A stretch of 26,782 bases of DNA from Chthonomonas sp. UBA2387 (GTDB lineage Bacteria; Armatimonadota; Fimbriimonadia; Fimbriimonadales; Fimbriimonadaceae), in contig DDSP01000026.1 in assembly GCA_002343445.1 (NCBI GenBank), positions 25,263 to 52,044 of the forward strand. Reading direction: 5' to 3'. The position numbers and the translations under genes are program-made. A model generated the notes under the pieces. It saw only the letters and a program-made list of their open reading frames with translations. It was not told the origin of the DNA and searched no databases. Of the stretch, positions 15,495 to 22,891 are shown one piece after another (position 1 is the first letter of the stretch; each line of letters begins with the position of its first letter).

Positions 15495-16475
15495 ATGGAC
15501 CTCCGACGATCTCTCGTTATGTGTGCTCTCGCGGCATGCATCGTCTCATGCGGGGGGAGTCGTCTAGGTTCCGGCATCGGTGGAGACACCGGCGGACAAG
15601 TTCCCGCTTTCACCGCAACAGAACTGGACTACCCGAACTACCTGCTTCAGTCTGTTTCCGACGATGGGCGGACTTTTGCCGGGGTAAACCGATACATTCG
15701 CGACGGAGCGGTAACGGAGGTGGTACCGCCCGAGGGCAACGGCACCGACTTACTATATCTGACTCCCGACGGTACAGTGGCCATCGGGAAGTACGGGCGG
15801 CCGTATCCACACGGCAACATGCTGATGGCGTACTCCCCCGAGTTCGGGGTGGTGGACTTCTACAAGCCTGAGCGTCGGATGATGCAGTTCCGTGGTTTGG
15901 ACCCCGACGGGACGGTCTGGATCTCCTACGGAGGCGTAGACCCCTACCCGCCCGGAGGCTTCAAGTGGAAGCACCCTGGCCCAGAAATCCCCGTGACGGG
16001 AGACGAGATGCCCCCCTACGTCGCCTTCGACGGTGAGGCTCAGCTTCCGGAGGGCTACGATGAGCGCAGACTCTTCAGGGCCAGTTCGAACCGGCAATGG
16101 GCCATCGGTTGGGCGCGCATTCGGCTGGAGGGTGGGCAAACTCAAGAGGATTGGTTCTTGTGGTCCACGTCCAAACCTCCCGAGCGGCTCCCCGAGGAAC
16201 TGGGTGCCGCCGAGCAGATCGACGACACGGGCAAGGTCGTCACCGGTGCCGAATGGGTCACCCCGACCGAACTCGAGTATCGGGTCTGGGTGCGGGGCCA
16301 CAACGTGGTGACGATCGCCCAGGCCCTCCAATTGGCCGGAGTGACCGTTCAGACGTCGAACCAACTGAAAGTCGCGGGCTACTCGCCAAATGGGAGGCTG
16401 CTCATCTGTACGGATCCCCGCTTTGACCACAACCTCCACTTCCTGCTCCGGGTAGACCCACCAGGCGAGCCTTGA
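15495..16475 (+). CDS. Island lipoprotein, copy 2 (paralog of 14310-15299)
   Basis: A 326-residue lipoprotein. The signal peptide is MDLRRSLVMCALAACIV, then SCGG with the acceptor cysteine near residue 19. The mature region follows copy 1 nearly end to end, sharing LTPDGTVAIGKYGRPYPHGN, YSPEFGVVDFYKP and TGAEWVTP. It differs in the N-terminal linker and several loops. AGGAG at 15485-15489 gives a good ribosome site, unlike the stop-start overlap used by copy 1. It ends 32 bases from the convergent pgk stop. The function is unknown; surface display is likely from the lipobox. Confidence 0.75.
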   Translation: MDLRRSLVMCALAACIVSCGGSRLGSGIGGDTGGQVPAFTATELDYPNYLLQSVSDDGRTFAGVNRYIRDGAVTEVVPPEGNGTDLLYLTPDGTVAIGKYGRPYPHGNMLMAYSPEFGVVDFYKPERRMMQFRGLDPDGTVWISYGGVDPYPPGGFKWKHPGPEIPVTGDEMPPYVAFDGEAQLPEGYDERRLFRASSNRQWAIGWARIRLEGGQTQEDWFLWSTSKPPERLPEELGAAEQIDDTGKVVTGAEWVTPTELEYRVWVRGHNVVTIAQALQLAGVTVQTSNQLKVAGYSPNGRLLICTDPRFDHNLHFLLRVDPPGEP

Positions 16476-16478
16476 GCC

Positions 16479-16494
16479 CTCCCCAACTTGGGAG
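16479..16494. terminator. Short hairpin between convergent lipoprotein and pgk genes
   Basis: CTCCC and GGGAG can form a five-pair stem around a six-base loop in the 32-base gap between two convergent genes. There is no U-tract, so termination is only suggested by position. Confidence 0.3.
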
Positions 16495-16507
16495 CCCCGG
16501 GGATGCC

Positions 16508-17686
16508 TTAGGCGTCAAGCAGGGCGGCGATGCCGGGGAGCGTCTTACCTTCCAGAAACTCGAGGCTGGCGCCGCCACCGGTGCTGACGTGACTGACGCG
16601 GTCCGCAAACCCGAACTGCTCGATCGCCGCCGCCGAGTCGCCGCCGCCCACGATGGTCGTGCCGCCGCATTCGGCCAACGCCTGAGCCACCCCCACGGTG
16701 CCAGCCGCAAACGGCGTCATCTCGAACACGCCCATCGGCCCGTTCCACACGACGGTCTGCGCGGAACGGATGGCGCGGGCGAACTCGGCCGTGGTCTCCG
16801 GGCCGATGTCGGCTCCGATCTGATCCTCGCCGATCGCCGCAACCGATGCGACGGCCGTGGTTGCTTCGGGGGAGAGTTCGGTGGCAACGACGACGTCGGT
16901 GGGCAAGAGGATCTTGTCGCCATGCTTGGCCAGCATCTCCTTGGCGAACTCCAGGTTCGTGGCGTCCAGCAGCGATTTGCCGATGGGGTGACCCTGGGCA
17001 TGGAGGAACGTGAACGCCATGCCGCCGCCGAGGATGAGCGTGTCCACCTTGCCGATGAGCTGCTCGATGACCGCGATCTTGTCCTTGACCTTGGAGCCGC
17101 CAAGCACGGCCACGAACGGGTGTTTTGGTTCGGCAACGGCCTTCCCGAGGTACTCGATCTCCTTCTCCACGAGGAAACCGGCATAGGCGGGAAGGTGATG
17201 GGCGACGCCTTCTGTGGAAGCATGTGCACGGTGCGCTGTGCCGAACGCGTCGTTGACATAGACGTCGGCGAGCCCGGCCAGCGCTGCCGCGAAGGCCGGA
17301 TCGTTGGCCTCCTCTTCGCTTTGGAACCTGACGTTTTCCAGAAGAACGATCTCACCTGGCTTGAGGGCGGCGCAGGCACCCTCGACAATGGGACCGACGC
17401 AATCCGAGAGCAACGTGACGGGCTTGCCGAGCAATTCGGTCAGTCGGGCGGCGACGGGCGCGAGCGAGTACTTGGGGTCGGGCCCGCCCTTGGGGCGGCC
17501 GAGGTGGCTGGCGACCACGAGCGAACCACCTTGCTCCAGCACGTGGCGAAGCGTCGGCAACGCCTCGACGATGCGGCGGTCGTCGGTGATTCGGGTGCCG
17601 TCCAAAGGGACGTTGAAGTCGCAGCGCACGAACACGCGCTTTCCGTTCAAATCGGCGTCGCGGACGGTCTTCTTCTGGAGTGCCAT
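16508..17686 (-). CDS. pgk: Phosphoglycerate kinase
   Basis: A 392-residue enzyme that transfers phosphate from 1,3-bisphosphoglycerate to ADP, the first ATP-forming step of glycolysis. VFVRCDFNVPLDG (about 18-30) is the substrate-binding N-terminal motif, with SHLGRPKG further on. The nucleotide-binding C-terminal region shows GPMGVFE, GGGDSAAAIEQFG and STGGGASLEFLEGKTLPGI. The chosen start is ATG at 17686 (MALQKKTVRDADLNGK). A longer in-frame reading to 17743 adds residues not typical of PGK. TACACT at 17703-17698 is a -10-like box 11 bases before the ATG. The 3' end has a decayed duplicate at 13253-13304. No gapA or tpi lies beside it here. Confidence 0.97.
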   Translation of the reverse strand: MALQKKTVRDADLNGKRVFVRCDFNVPLDGTRITDDRRIVEALPTLRHVLEQGGSLVVASHLGRPKGGPDPKYSLAPVAARLTELLGKPVTLLSDCVGPIVEGACAALKPGEIVLLENVRFQSEEEANDPAFAAALAGLADVYVNDAFGTAHRAHASTEGVAHHLPAYAGFLVEKEIEYLGKAVAEPKHPFVAVLGGSKVKDKIAVIEQLIGKVDTLILGGGMAFTFLHAQGHPIGKSLLDATNLEFAKEMLAKHGDKILLPTDVVVATELSPEATTAVASVAAIGEDQIGADIGPETTAEFARAIRSAQTVVWNGPMGVFEMTPFAAGTVGVAQALAECGGTTIVGGGDSAAAIEQFGFADRVSHVSTGGGASLEFLEGKTLPGIAALLDA

Positions 17687-17824
17687 GGTCGTCTGGAAGT
17701 GTACCGACGGGGGCATCCGGCGGCTGGGGGCGTTTGGGTCCAATCGTTGCCGCGTTTGGGGACCGAAAAGGTGTTATCATCGGACAGACCGACGCGTTGG
17801 CGCGTCCGGTCGCAAGGTGTGTCT

Positions 17825-18817
17825 ATGATGAAGCGATTGTTGGCGGCGTCCCTGCTTGGCGCCATGGGTCTCATCGTTGCGGGCGGCTGCCAGAGCGGCG
17901 GCGGCTCCTCCAGTACGGCCTCGGGCGGCGACAGCGGCAAGAAGATCAAGATCGGCGTCTCGGTTCCCGCCGCCGACCACGGCTGGACGGCCGGCGTCAT
18001 CTGGTGGGCCAAGGAAGCCATGGCGCTCCACCCGGACATCGAGTGGCAGTTCCAGACGGCCGATACGCCCCAGACCCAAATCTCCCAGATCGAGACGATG
18101 ATGGCGGGCGGATTGGACGGCTTGGTCGTCCTCGCTACCGAGAGCGCCCCGCTCACGCCGATCGCTGAAAAGGTCCACGAGCGTGGCATCTACCTGGTGA
18201 ACGTGGATCGAGGCTTCCTCAAGCCCGTCGCCGACGTGTTTATCGAGGGCGACAACAAGGCCTTCGGCCGCAAGTCCGCCGAGTTCATGGTCAGCAAGCT
18301 GGGCGGCCAGGGCAAGATCATCGTGCTGGAAGGCATTCCGAGCACGGTGAACACCGACCGCGTCAACGCCGCGAACGCGGTGTTCAAGGCGAACCCCGGC
18401 ATCCAGGTGCTGGACAGCCAATCGGGCATGTGGAATCGCCAGAAGGCGTTCGAAGTCACCCAGGCCTTGCTTGTGAAGCACCCACAGGTGGACGCCATCT
18501 GGGCCTCCGACGACGACATGGCGCTCGGCGCTGAGCAAGCGCTCAAAGAAGCCGGCCGCTCGAACGTTTGGATTCTCGGCGGCGCAGGCATGAAGGACAT
18601 TGTCAAGCGCGTGATGGATCGCGACCCGCTCTATCCCGCCGACATCACGTATCCGCCTTCGATGATCGCAACCGGCATCCAAATCGCGGCTTCCACCCTT
18701 CGCGGCGGCAACCGCGAGAAGGCCGCACCGTTCATGCCGAAGCACATGATGATCGACGTCGAACTCATCACGCCCGAGAACGCGAAGGACTACTACTTCG
18801 AGAAGTCCATCTTCTGA
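17825..18817 (+). CDS. Sugar ABC transporter substrate-binding lipoprotein (RbsB/periplasmic-binding type)
   Basis: A 330-residue protein beginning MMKRLLAASLLGAMGLIVAG, then GCQSGG with the lipid cysteine at 22. A low-complexity Gly/Ser linker follows, then the periplasmic-binding fold: KIKIGVSVPAADHGW, QISQIETMMAGGLDGLVVLA, VFIEGDNKAFGRKSAEFMV and VDAIWASDDDMALGAEQAL. These match the ribose/galactose-type (Peripla_BP_4) family, which differs from the family 1 binding protein at 3122-4408. It stands alone with no permease or ATPase. It is divergent from pgk; TATCAT at 17775-17780 is a possible -10 box, which would leave a leader of about 40 bases. It ends at a strong terminator. Confidence 0.9.
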   Translation: MMKRLLAASLLGAMGLIVAGGCQSGGGSSSTASGGDSGKKIKIGVSVPAADHGWTAGVIWWAKEAMALHPDIEWQFQTADTPQTQISQIETMMAGGLDGLVVLATESAPLTPIAEKVHERGIYLVNVDRGFLKPVADVFIEGDNKAFGRKSAEFMVSKLGGQGKIIVLEGIPSTVNTDRVNAANAVFKANPGIQVLDSQSGMWNRQKAFEVTQALLVKHPQVDAIWASDDDMALGAEQALKEAGRSNVWILGGAGMKDIVKRVMDRDPLYPADITYPPSMIATGIQIAASTLRGGNREKAAPFMPKHMMIDVELITPENAKDYYFEKSIF

Positions 18818-18839
18818 CGAGGAGCGTTCCTCAAGAACA

Positions 18840-18874
18840 AAGAGAGGGGCGGGCCATTGGCCCGCCCCTCTCTT
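18840..18874. terminator. Strong bidirectional terminator hairpin
   Basis: A perfect 16-pair stem (18840-18855 with 18859-18874) encloses a three-base ATT loop; its core is GGGGCGGGCC. It lies between the convergent sugar-binding gene and the small lipoprotein gene. On the minus strand the stem is followed by a T-rich run (TTGTTCTT), a good intrinsic terminator tail. The plus-strand tail is weaker. Confidence 0.88.
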
Positions 18875-18888
18875 GCTTGGCGAGTGGG

Positions 18889-19350
18889 TTACTTCGTGGC
18901 GGTGAACTTGAACTTGGCGATCTCGTCGTGGCCGCTGCCCGCGCCGAGAATGGCCTCCAGATGGTAGTCGCCTTCTTCGGGGATTTCGAACGTGGCCTCG
19001 AACGTGCCGACGCCCGACTCCGTGGCATCCACGATCGGCAACTGCTCGCCGTCGATCTTGGTGATGCGGACCTGGACGGGAAGGCCGGTGGCCGGTTGCC
19101 CATGGTGGTCGGCGGCGACGGTGAACTTCACCGTGCCGACCTTGGGTTCCGTGGGATCTGCCGTCACTTTGACGCCAAAGTGGGCGCCGCCGACGATCGC
19201 GCCGAGTCCAGGGGTTTCGGGTTGTGTCGGGGGCTTCTCGACCGTCGGCTCGGTGGCCGCAGGCGGTTCCTTCGCTGCTTCTTCCTTGGGCTCGGAACAG
19301 CCGATGGCGAAAACAGCGACGAGGAGCATGAGTAGGGAGAGTCGTTTCAT
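18889..19350 (-). CDS. Small lipoprotein with a YtkA/FixH-like beta-sandwich domain
   Basis: A 153-residue protein. MKRLSLLMLLVAVFAIGC is a lipoprotein signal with cysteine 18, followed by a Glu/Pro/Thr-rich linker to about residue 50. The rest (VGTVKFTVAADHHGQPATGL, VQVRITKIDG, GVGTFEATFEIPEEGDYHLE) resembles the immunoglobulin-like YtkA/FixH domain, in which an additive to the polypeptide is sensed or a surface property supplied; no precise role is known. The start is ATG 19350. The gene lies downstream of ileS on the same strand, 68 bases after its stop. An inverted repeat (GGTTGCCCG at 19385-19393 with CGGGCAACC at 19424-19432) between them could attenuate read-through. Confidence 0.75.
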   Translation of the reverse strand: MKRLSLLMLLVAVFAIGCSEPKEEAAKEPPAATEPTVEKPPTQPETPGLGAIVGGAHFGVKVTADPTEPKVGTVKFTVAADHHGQPATGLPVQVRITKIDGEQLPIVDATESGVGTFEATFEIPEEGDYHLEAILGAGSGHDEIAKFKFTATK

Positions 19351-19418
19351 CTTTTGCTTAGAACTCCGGTCTGGAATGCTCAACGGTTGCCCGTCGAGCA
19401 GGGTTCCCGGGCGACCGG

Positions 19419-22187
19419 CTAGCCGGGCAACCCCAATGCCTTGCGGTCGCGAGCCGAAAGCGGCACGCCATCCACCAGCGACACATCGGGACGACGCAAC
19501 CGGCACCGCTCGCACTTGAGGTACGTGCTGGTGCGGAACGCCACCGAGCGGTCGCCTTTGGTCACGTTGACTTCCGACATCTTGAACAGGTTGGCCAGAT
19601 CGTCTCCGAACGAGCGAATCGCATCGGCCAACTCGGCGGGCAGTGTCAGGTCGGCGATGGCATCCTGCGAATCCTTGATGCCGCCCACGGTCTTCCACTC
19701 CTCGAACGCTGCAAACACCCAGGCGCGCAGCTCGATGAGTTCGGCGAATCGCACCTGCAGATTGGACTCGGCGATGCTCGCCAAACGCTCCTCAGAGGGC
19801 AAGTCGAATGTCTCCAAGTGGACCGACTTGAACTCGCTGGAGCCAGGGATGCGGCGGTAGACCTCTTCGGCCGTGTGGACCAGAATCGGCGCGACCAGCT
19901 TGGTCAGCCGCTCCAGGATCGCGTGGCAAGCCACCTGGGCGCTGCGCCGCGAGGGCCAATCCTTGCCGTCGCAGTACATCCGGTCCTTGATCGCGTCCAG
20001 ATAGAACGACGACAACTCGTTCACGCAGAAGTTGTGGATCGAGGTCAGCACCTTGCCGAAGTCGTACCGCGTGTACGCGTCCACACAGTCGGCGGCCAGC
20101 AACTCCACCTGTTCGATGGCCCACTCGTCGATGTCGACCAACTCGGGTTTGCCTGCCGGCTCGAAATCGTAAAGGTTGGAGAGCAGGAAGCGAAGCGTGT
20201 TGCGGATGCGGCGGTACTGCTCGCCGAACTGCTTGAGCAGAGCGTCCGAGATCGGCACGTCGTTGACGTAATCCACTCCCGCCATCCACGTGCGCAGGAT
20301 GTCCGCACCGTATTGGTCCGCGGCTTGCACGGGGTCCACGGCGTTGCCGGACCGCTTGGACATCTTGAAGCCCTGCTCGTCGATGACGAAGCCGTGGGTG
20401 AGCACGGCTCGGTACGGGGCGTGCTCCAAGATGGCCGTCCCGATGATGAGCGAACTGTTGAACCACCCTCGGTGCTGGTCCGAGCCTTCCAGATAGAGGT
20501 CGGCGGGCAGGTTTTCGCGCCACGAGGGCTCGACGTGGCCCTCGAGCACGGCCAGGTGCGTCGAACCCGAGTCGAACCACACGTCGAGGACGTCGGTCTC
20601 CTTGACGAACTCGGTCTCGCCCGTCATGCCGTCCCGATAACCAGGGGGCAGGATTTCCTCGGGCGCCTTGGTGAACCAAGCGTCGGAGCCTTCGCGTTCG
20701 ACGAGCTGGGCGACAGCCTCGATAGCGTCGGGGTCGAGGACGGGCTTACCGGTCTCTTTGCCGTAGAACACGGGGATGCCGACGCCCCAAGGGCGCTGGC
20801 GGGAGATGCACCAGTCCGGGCGCGTCGCGATCATCGAGCCGATGCGGCTCTTGCCCGTGCCGGGGATCCAGTCCACCTTCTCGATCTCGGCCAGCATCCG
20901 GTGGCGCAGGTTGCGGTGGTCGATGTTCACGAACCACTGCTCGGTGGCTCGGAAGATGATGGGTTGCCCGTCGCGCTCGCCGTAGGGGTACGTGTGGACG
21001 TGCTCGTAGGAGCGCATGAGGTGGCCGAGTTGGCGAAGCCGATTGACCACTACGGTGTCGCAGTCCTTATAGTACGTCCCCGCAAACTCGCCCGCCTCTT
21101 TGGTGAGCACGCCGCGCTCGTCCACAGGGCAGAGGATCGGCAAGCCGTACTTCTGGCCCGTCTCGAAGTCGTCGCGACCGTGGCCGGGGGCTGTGTGGAC
21201 AATGCCCGTGCCGTCCTCCATCGTGACGTATTCGGCCAAGACGACCACCGACTCACGGTCGAAGACCGGATGTTTGAACCGGACGCCCGACCGCAACACC
21301 TCGTCGCCGGTCATCCGCGCGACGATTTCGTATCGCGAGAAGCCCACCTTTGCGGCCACGTCTTCAACCAACGACTCCGCGATCAGGTAGTGGTTGCCGC
21401 CGTTTTCCAGAATCACGTAGGCTGCTTCGGGATGCAGGGCGACGGCCACGTTCGCGGGGATCGTCCAAGGAGTCGTGGTCCAGATGATCGTGTGGAGATT
21501 GGGGAATCGCTCCAGGTCGCCTTCCGCCCCTGGATAGGTGGGGAAGCGGACGTAGATGGCCGTCGAGACGTGGTCTTTGTAGACGATCTCGGTATCTGCC
21601 AAAGCGGTCTTGCTGGTGGGGCTCCACTGGACCGAGCGCAAGCCCCGATAGATGTAGTGGCGCTCGGCGAGCCGCTTGAACACGCGCACGATCTCGGCCT
21701 CGAACCTGAAATCCATGGTGGCGTACGGCCGCTCCCACAGGCCGAACACGCCCAGCCGCCGAAACTGCGAGGTCTGGACGTCGAGATAGCGCTTGGCGTG
21801 CTCGCGGCAGGCTTGGCGAAGGGTTGGGACGTCCGGCTTCACGCCCTTCTTCTCGAACTCCTTCATCACGGCCTGTTCGATCGGCAACCCGTGGTTGTCG
21901 TAGCCGGGGACGTACGGCGCGCGGTAGCCCATCATGGTGCGCGACTTGACGACCATGTCCTTGAGCATCTTGTTCATGGCCGTCCCGATGTGGATCGGGC
22001 TGTTGGTGTAGGGCGGACCGTCGTGGAGCACGAAGGTCGGGGCGTCGCGCCGGGCCTGCTGGATGAGGTGGTACAGCCCCATGGAATCCCACTCGGCCTG
22101 AATCGCGGGCTCCATCGAGGGCAGGTTGGCCTTCATCGGGATGGTGAAGTCCGCGTCGGGCAGGTTCAGCGTTTGGCGCAGGTCCAT
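19419..22187 (-). CDS. ileS: Isoleucyl-tRNA synthetase
   Basis: A 922-residue class I synthetase that charges tRNA-Ile, with the CP1 editing domain present (TTTPWTIPANVAVALHPEAA; GTGIVHTAPGHGRDDFE). The ATP-binding HIGH motif reads HIGT at residues 66-69. The KMSKS loop reads KMSKR at 608-612. The C-terminal zinc site shows only one Cys pair (C892, C895 in KCERC); the usual second C-x-x-C is replaced by VPLSARD. The chosen start is ATG 22187 (MDLRQTLNL), with GAGGGA just upstream and TACAAT at 22204-22199 as a likely -10 box 11 bases before the ATG. A longer in-frame reading to 22235 would pass through that promoter. Confidence 0.97.
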   Translation of the reverse strand: MDLRQTLNLPDADFTIPMKANLPSMEPAIQAEWDSMGLYHLIQQARRDAPTFVLHDGPPYTNSPIHIGTAMNKMLKDMVVKSRTMMGYRAPYVPGYDNHGLPIEQAVMKEFEKKGVKPDVPTLRQACREHAKRYLDVQTSQFRRLGVFGLWERPYATMDFRFEAEIVRVFKRLAERHYIYRGLRSVQWSPTSKTALADTEIVYKDHVSTAIYVRFPTYPGAEGDLERFPNLHTIIWTTTPWTIPANVAVALHPEAAYVILENGGNHYLIAESLVEDVAAKVGFSRYEIVARMTGDEVLRSGVRFKHPVFDRESVVVLAEYVTMEDGTGIVHTAPGHGRDDFETGQKYGLPILCPVDERGVLTKEAGEFAGTYYKDCDTVVVNRLRQLGHLMRSYEHVHTYPYGERDGQPIIFRATEQWFVNIDHRNLRHRMLAEIEKVDWIPGTGKSRIGSMIATRPDWCISRQRPWGVGIPVFYGKETGKPVLDPDAIEAVAQLVEREGSDAWFTKAPEEILPPGYRDGMTGETEFVKETDVLDVWFDSGSTHLAVLEGHVEPSWRENLPADLYLEGSDQHRGWFNSSLIIGTAILEHAPYRAVLTHGFVIDEQGFKMSKRSGNAVDPVQAADQYGADILRTWMAGVDYVNDVPISDALLKQFGEQYRRIRNTLRFLLSNLYDFEPAGKPELVDIDEWAIEQVELLAADCVDAYTRYDFGKVLTSIHNFCVNELSSFYLDAIKDRMYCDGKDWPSRRSAQVACHAILERLTKLVAPILVHTAEEVYRRIPGSSEFKSVHLETFDLPSEERLASIAESNLQVRFAELIELRAWVFAAFEEWKTVGGIKDSQDAIADLTLPAELADAIRSFGDDLANLFKMSEVNVTKGDRSVAFRTSTYLKCERCRLRRPDVSLVDGVPLSARDRKALGLPG

Positions 22188-22275
22188 GGGTCCCTCGGAT
22201 TGTACCGGAGGGGGTGTGGGCTCACTTGGACGCATTGGACGGTCAGCCGCTCCGTCTCAAGGGGGGCTCCGTCGC

Positions 22276-22881
22276 GTCACGCTGAGCATTGGGCGACGGA
22301 AGCATCCCGTCACGCTGACACCTTGGGCGACGCAGTCGCCCAAGGTGTCGAAGCGGACAAACTGGTTCGCTTCAGCTTTCATGGGTTCTCCGCGTCACGC
22401 TGAGCCTTTGGGCGACGCAGTCGCCCAAGGTGTCGAAGCGGACAAACTGGTTCGCTTCGGAACTCATTGGTTCTCCGCGTCACGCTGAGCCTTTGGGCGA
22501 CGCAGTCGCCCAGAGTGTCGAAGCGGACAAAGTGGTTCGCTTCGGAACTCATTGGTTCTCCGCGTCACGCTGAGCCTTTGGGCGACGCAGTCGCCCAAAG
22601 TGTCGAAGCGGACAAAGTGGTTCGCTTCGGCTTTCGTGGGTTCTCCGCGTCACGCTGAGCCTTTGGGCGACGCAGTCGCCCAAAGGTGTCGAAGCGGACA
22701 AACTGGTTCGCTTCGGCTCTCACCAGTTCTCCGCGTAACGCTGAGCCCTTGGGCGACGCAGTCGCCCAAGGTGTCGAAGCGGACAAACTGGTTCGCTTCG
22801 GCTCTCACTAGTTCTCCGCGTCACGCTGAGCCTTTGGGCGACGCAGTCGCCCAAAGTGTCGAAGCGGACAAACTGGTTCGC
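22276..22881. repeat. Tandem array of about seven 85-bp units, each with two hairpins
   Basis: Units beginning GTCACGCTGA start at 22309, 22394, 22479, 22564, 22649, 22735 and 22820, spaced 85, 85, 85, 85, 86 and 85 bases; the last is cut after about 61 bases. A broken unit begins at 22276. Each unit holds an 11-13 pair stem with a GCA loop (TTGGGCGAC GCA GTCGCCCAA core) and then CGAAGCG...CGCTTCG. Where the left arm changes from CTTT to CCTT, the right arm changes from AAAG to AAGG in units 1 and 6, so pairing is kept. The period is not a multiple of three, so open frames across it are not genes. The array fills most of the 704 bases between the oxidoreductase stop and the ileS start. Confidence 0.95.
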
Positions 22882-22891
22882 GTGCCTAAGG

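Larger units (their letters stand above)
14142..16475 (+). repeat. Tandem duplication of a module: 57-residue segment plus lipoprotein gene
   Basis: Copy 1 spans 14142-15314 and copy 2 spans 15315-16475, an offset of 1173 bases. The first 169 bases of each copy differ at only five positions. The lipoprotein parts are more diverged, but keep near-identical patches such as the 60 or so bases around 14590-14652 and 15763-15825. The duplication took only the 3' end of the upstream gene. Confidence 0.9.

Noticed and set aside
18841..18873. Operator-like palindrome
   Set aside because: Position between convergent genes, the long GC stem with a three-base loop and the T-rich exit on the minus strand fit a terminator better.
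19818..22403. An 861-codon plus-strand open frame opposite ileS
   Set aside because: It lies entirely antisense to ileS and then runs into the 85-bp repeats; its composition is that of a shadow frame.
22276..22881. CRISPR array
   Set aside because: The units are contiguous 85-bp copies with no unique spacers between short repeats, and no cas gene is present.
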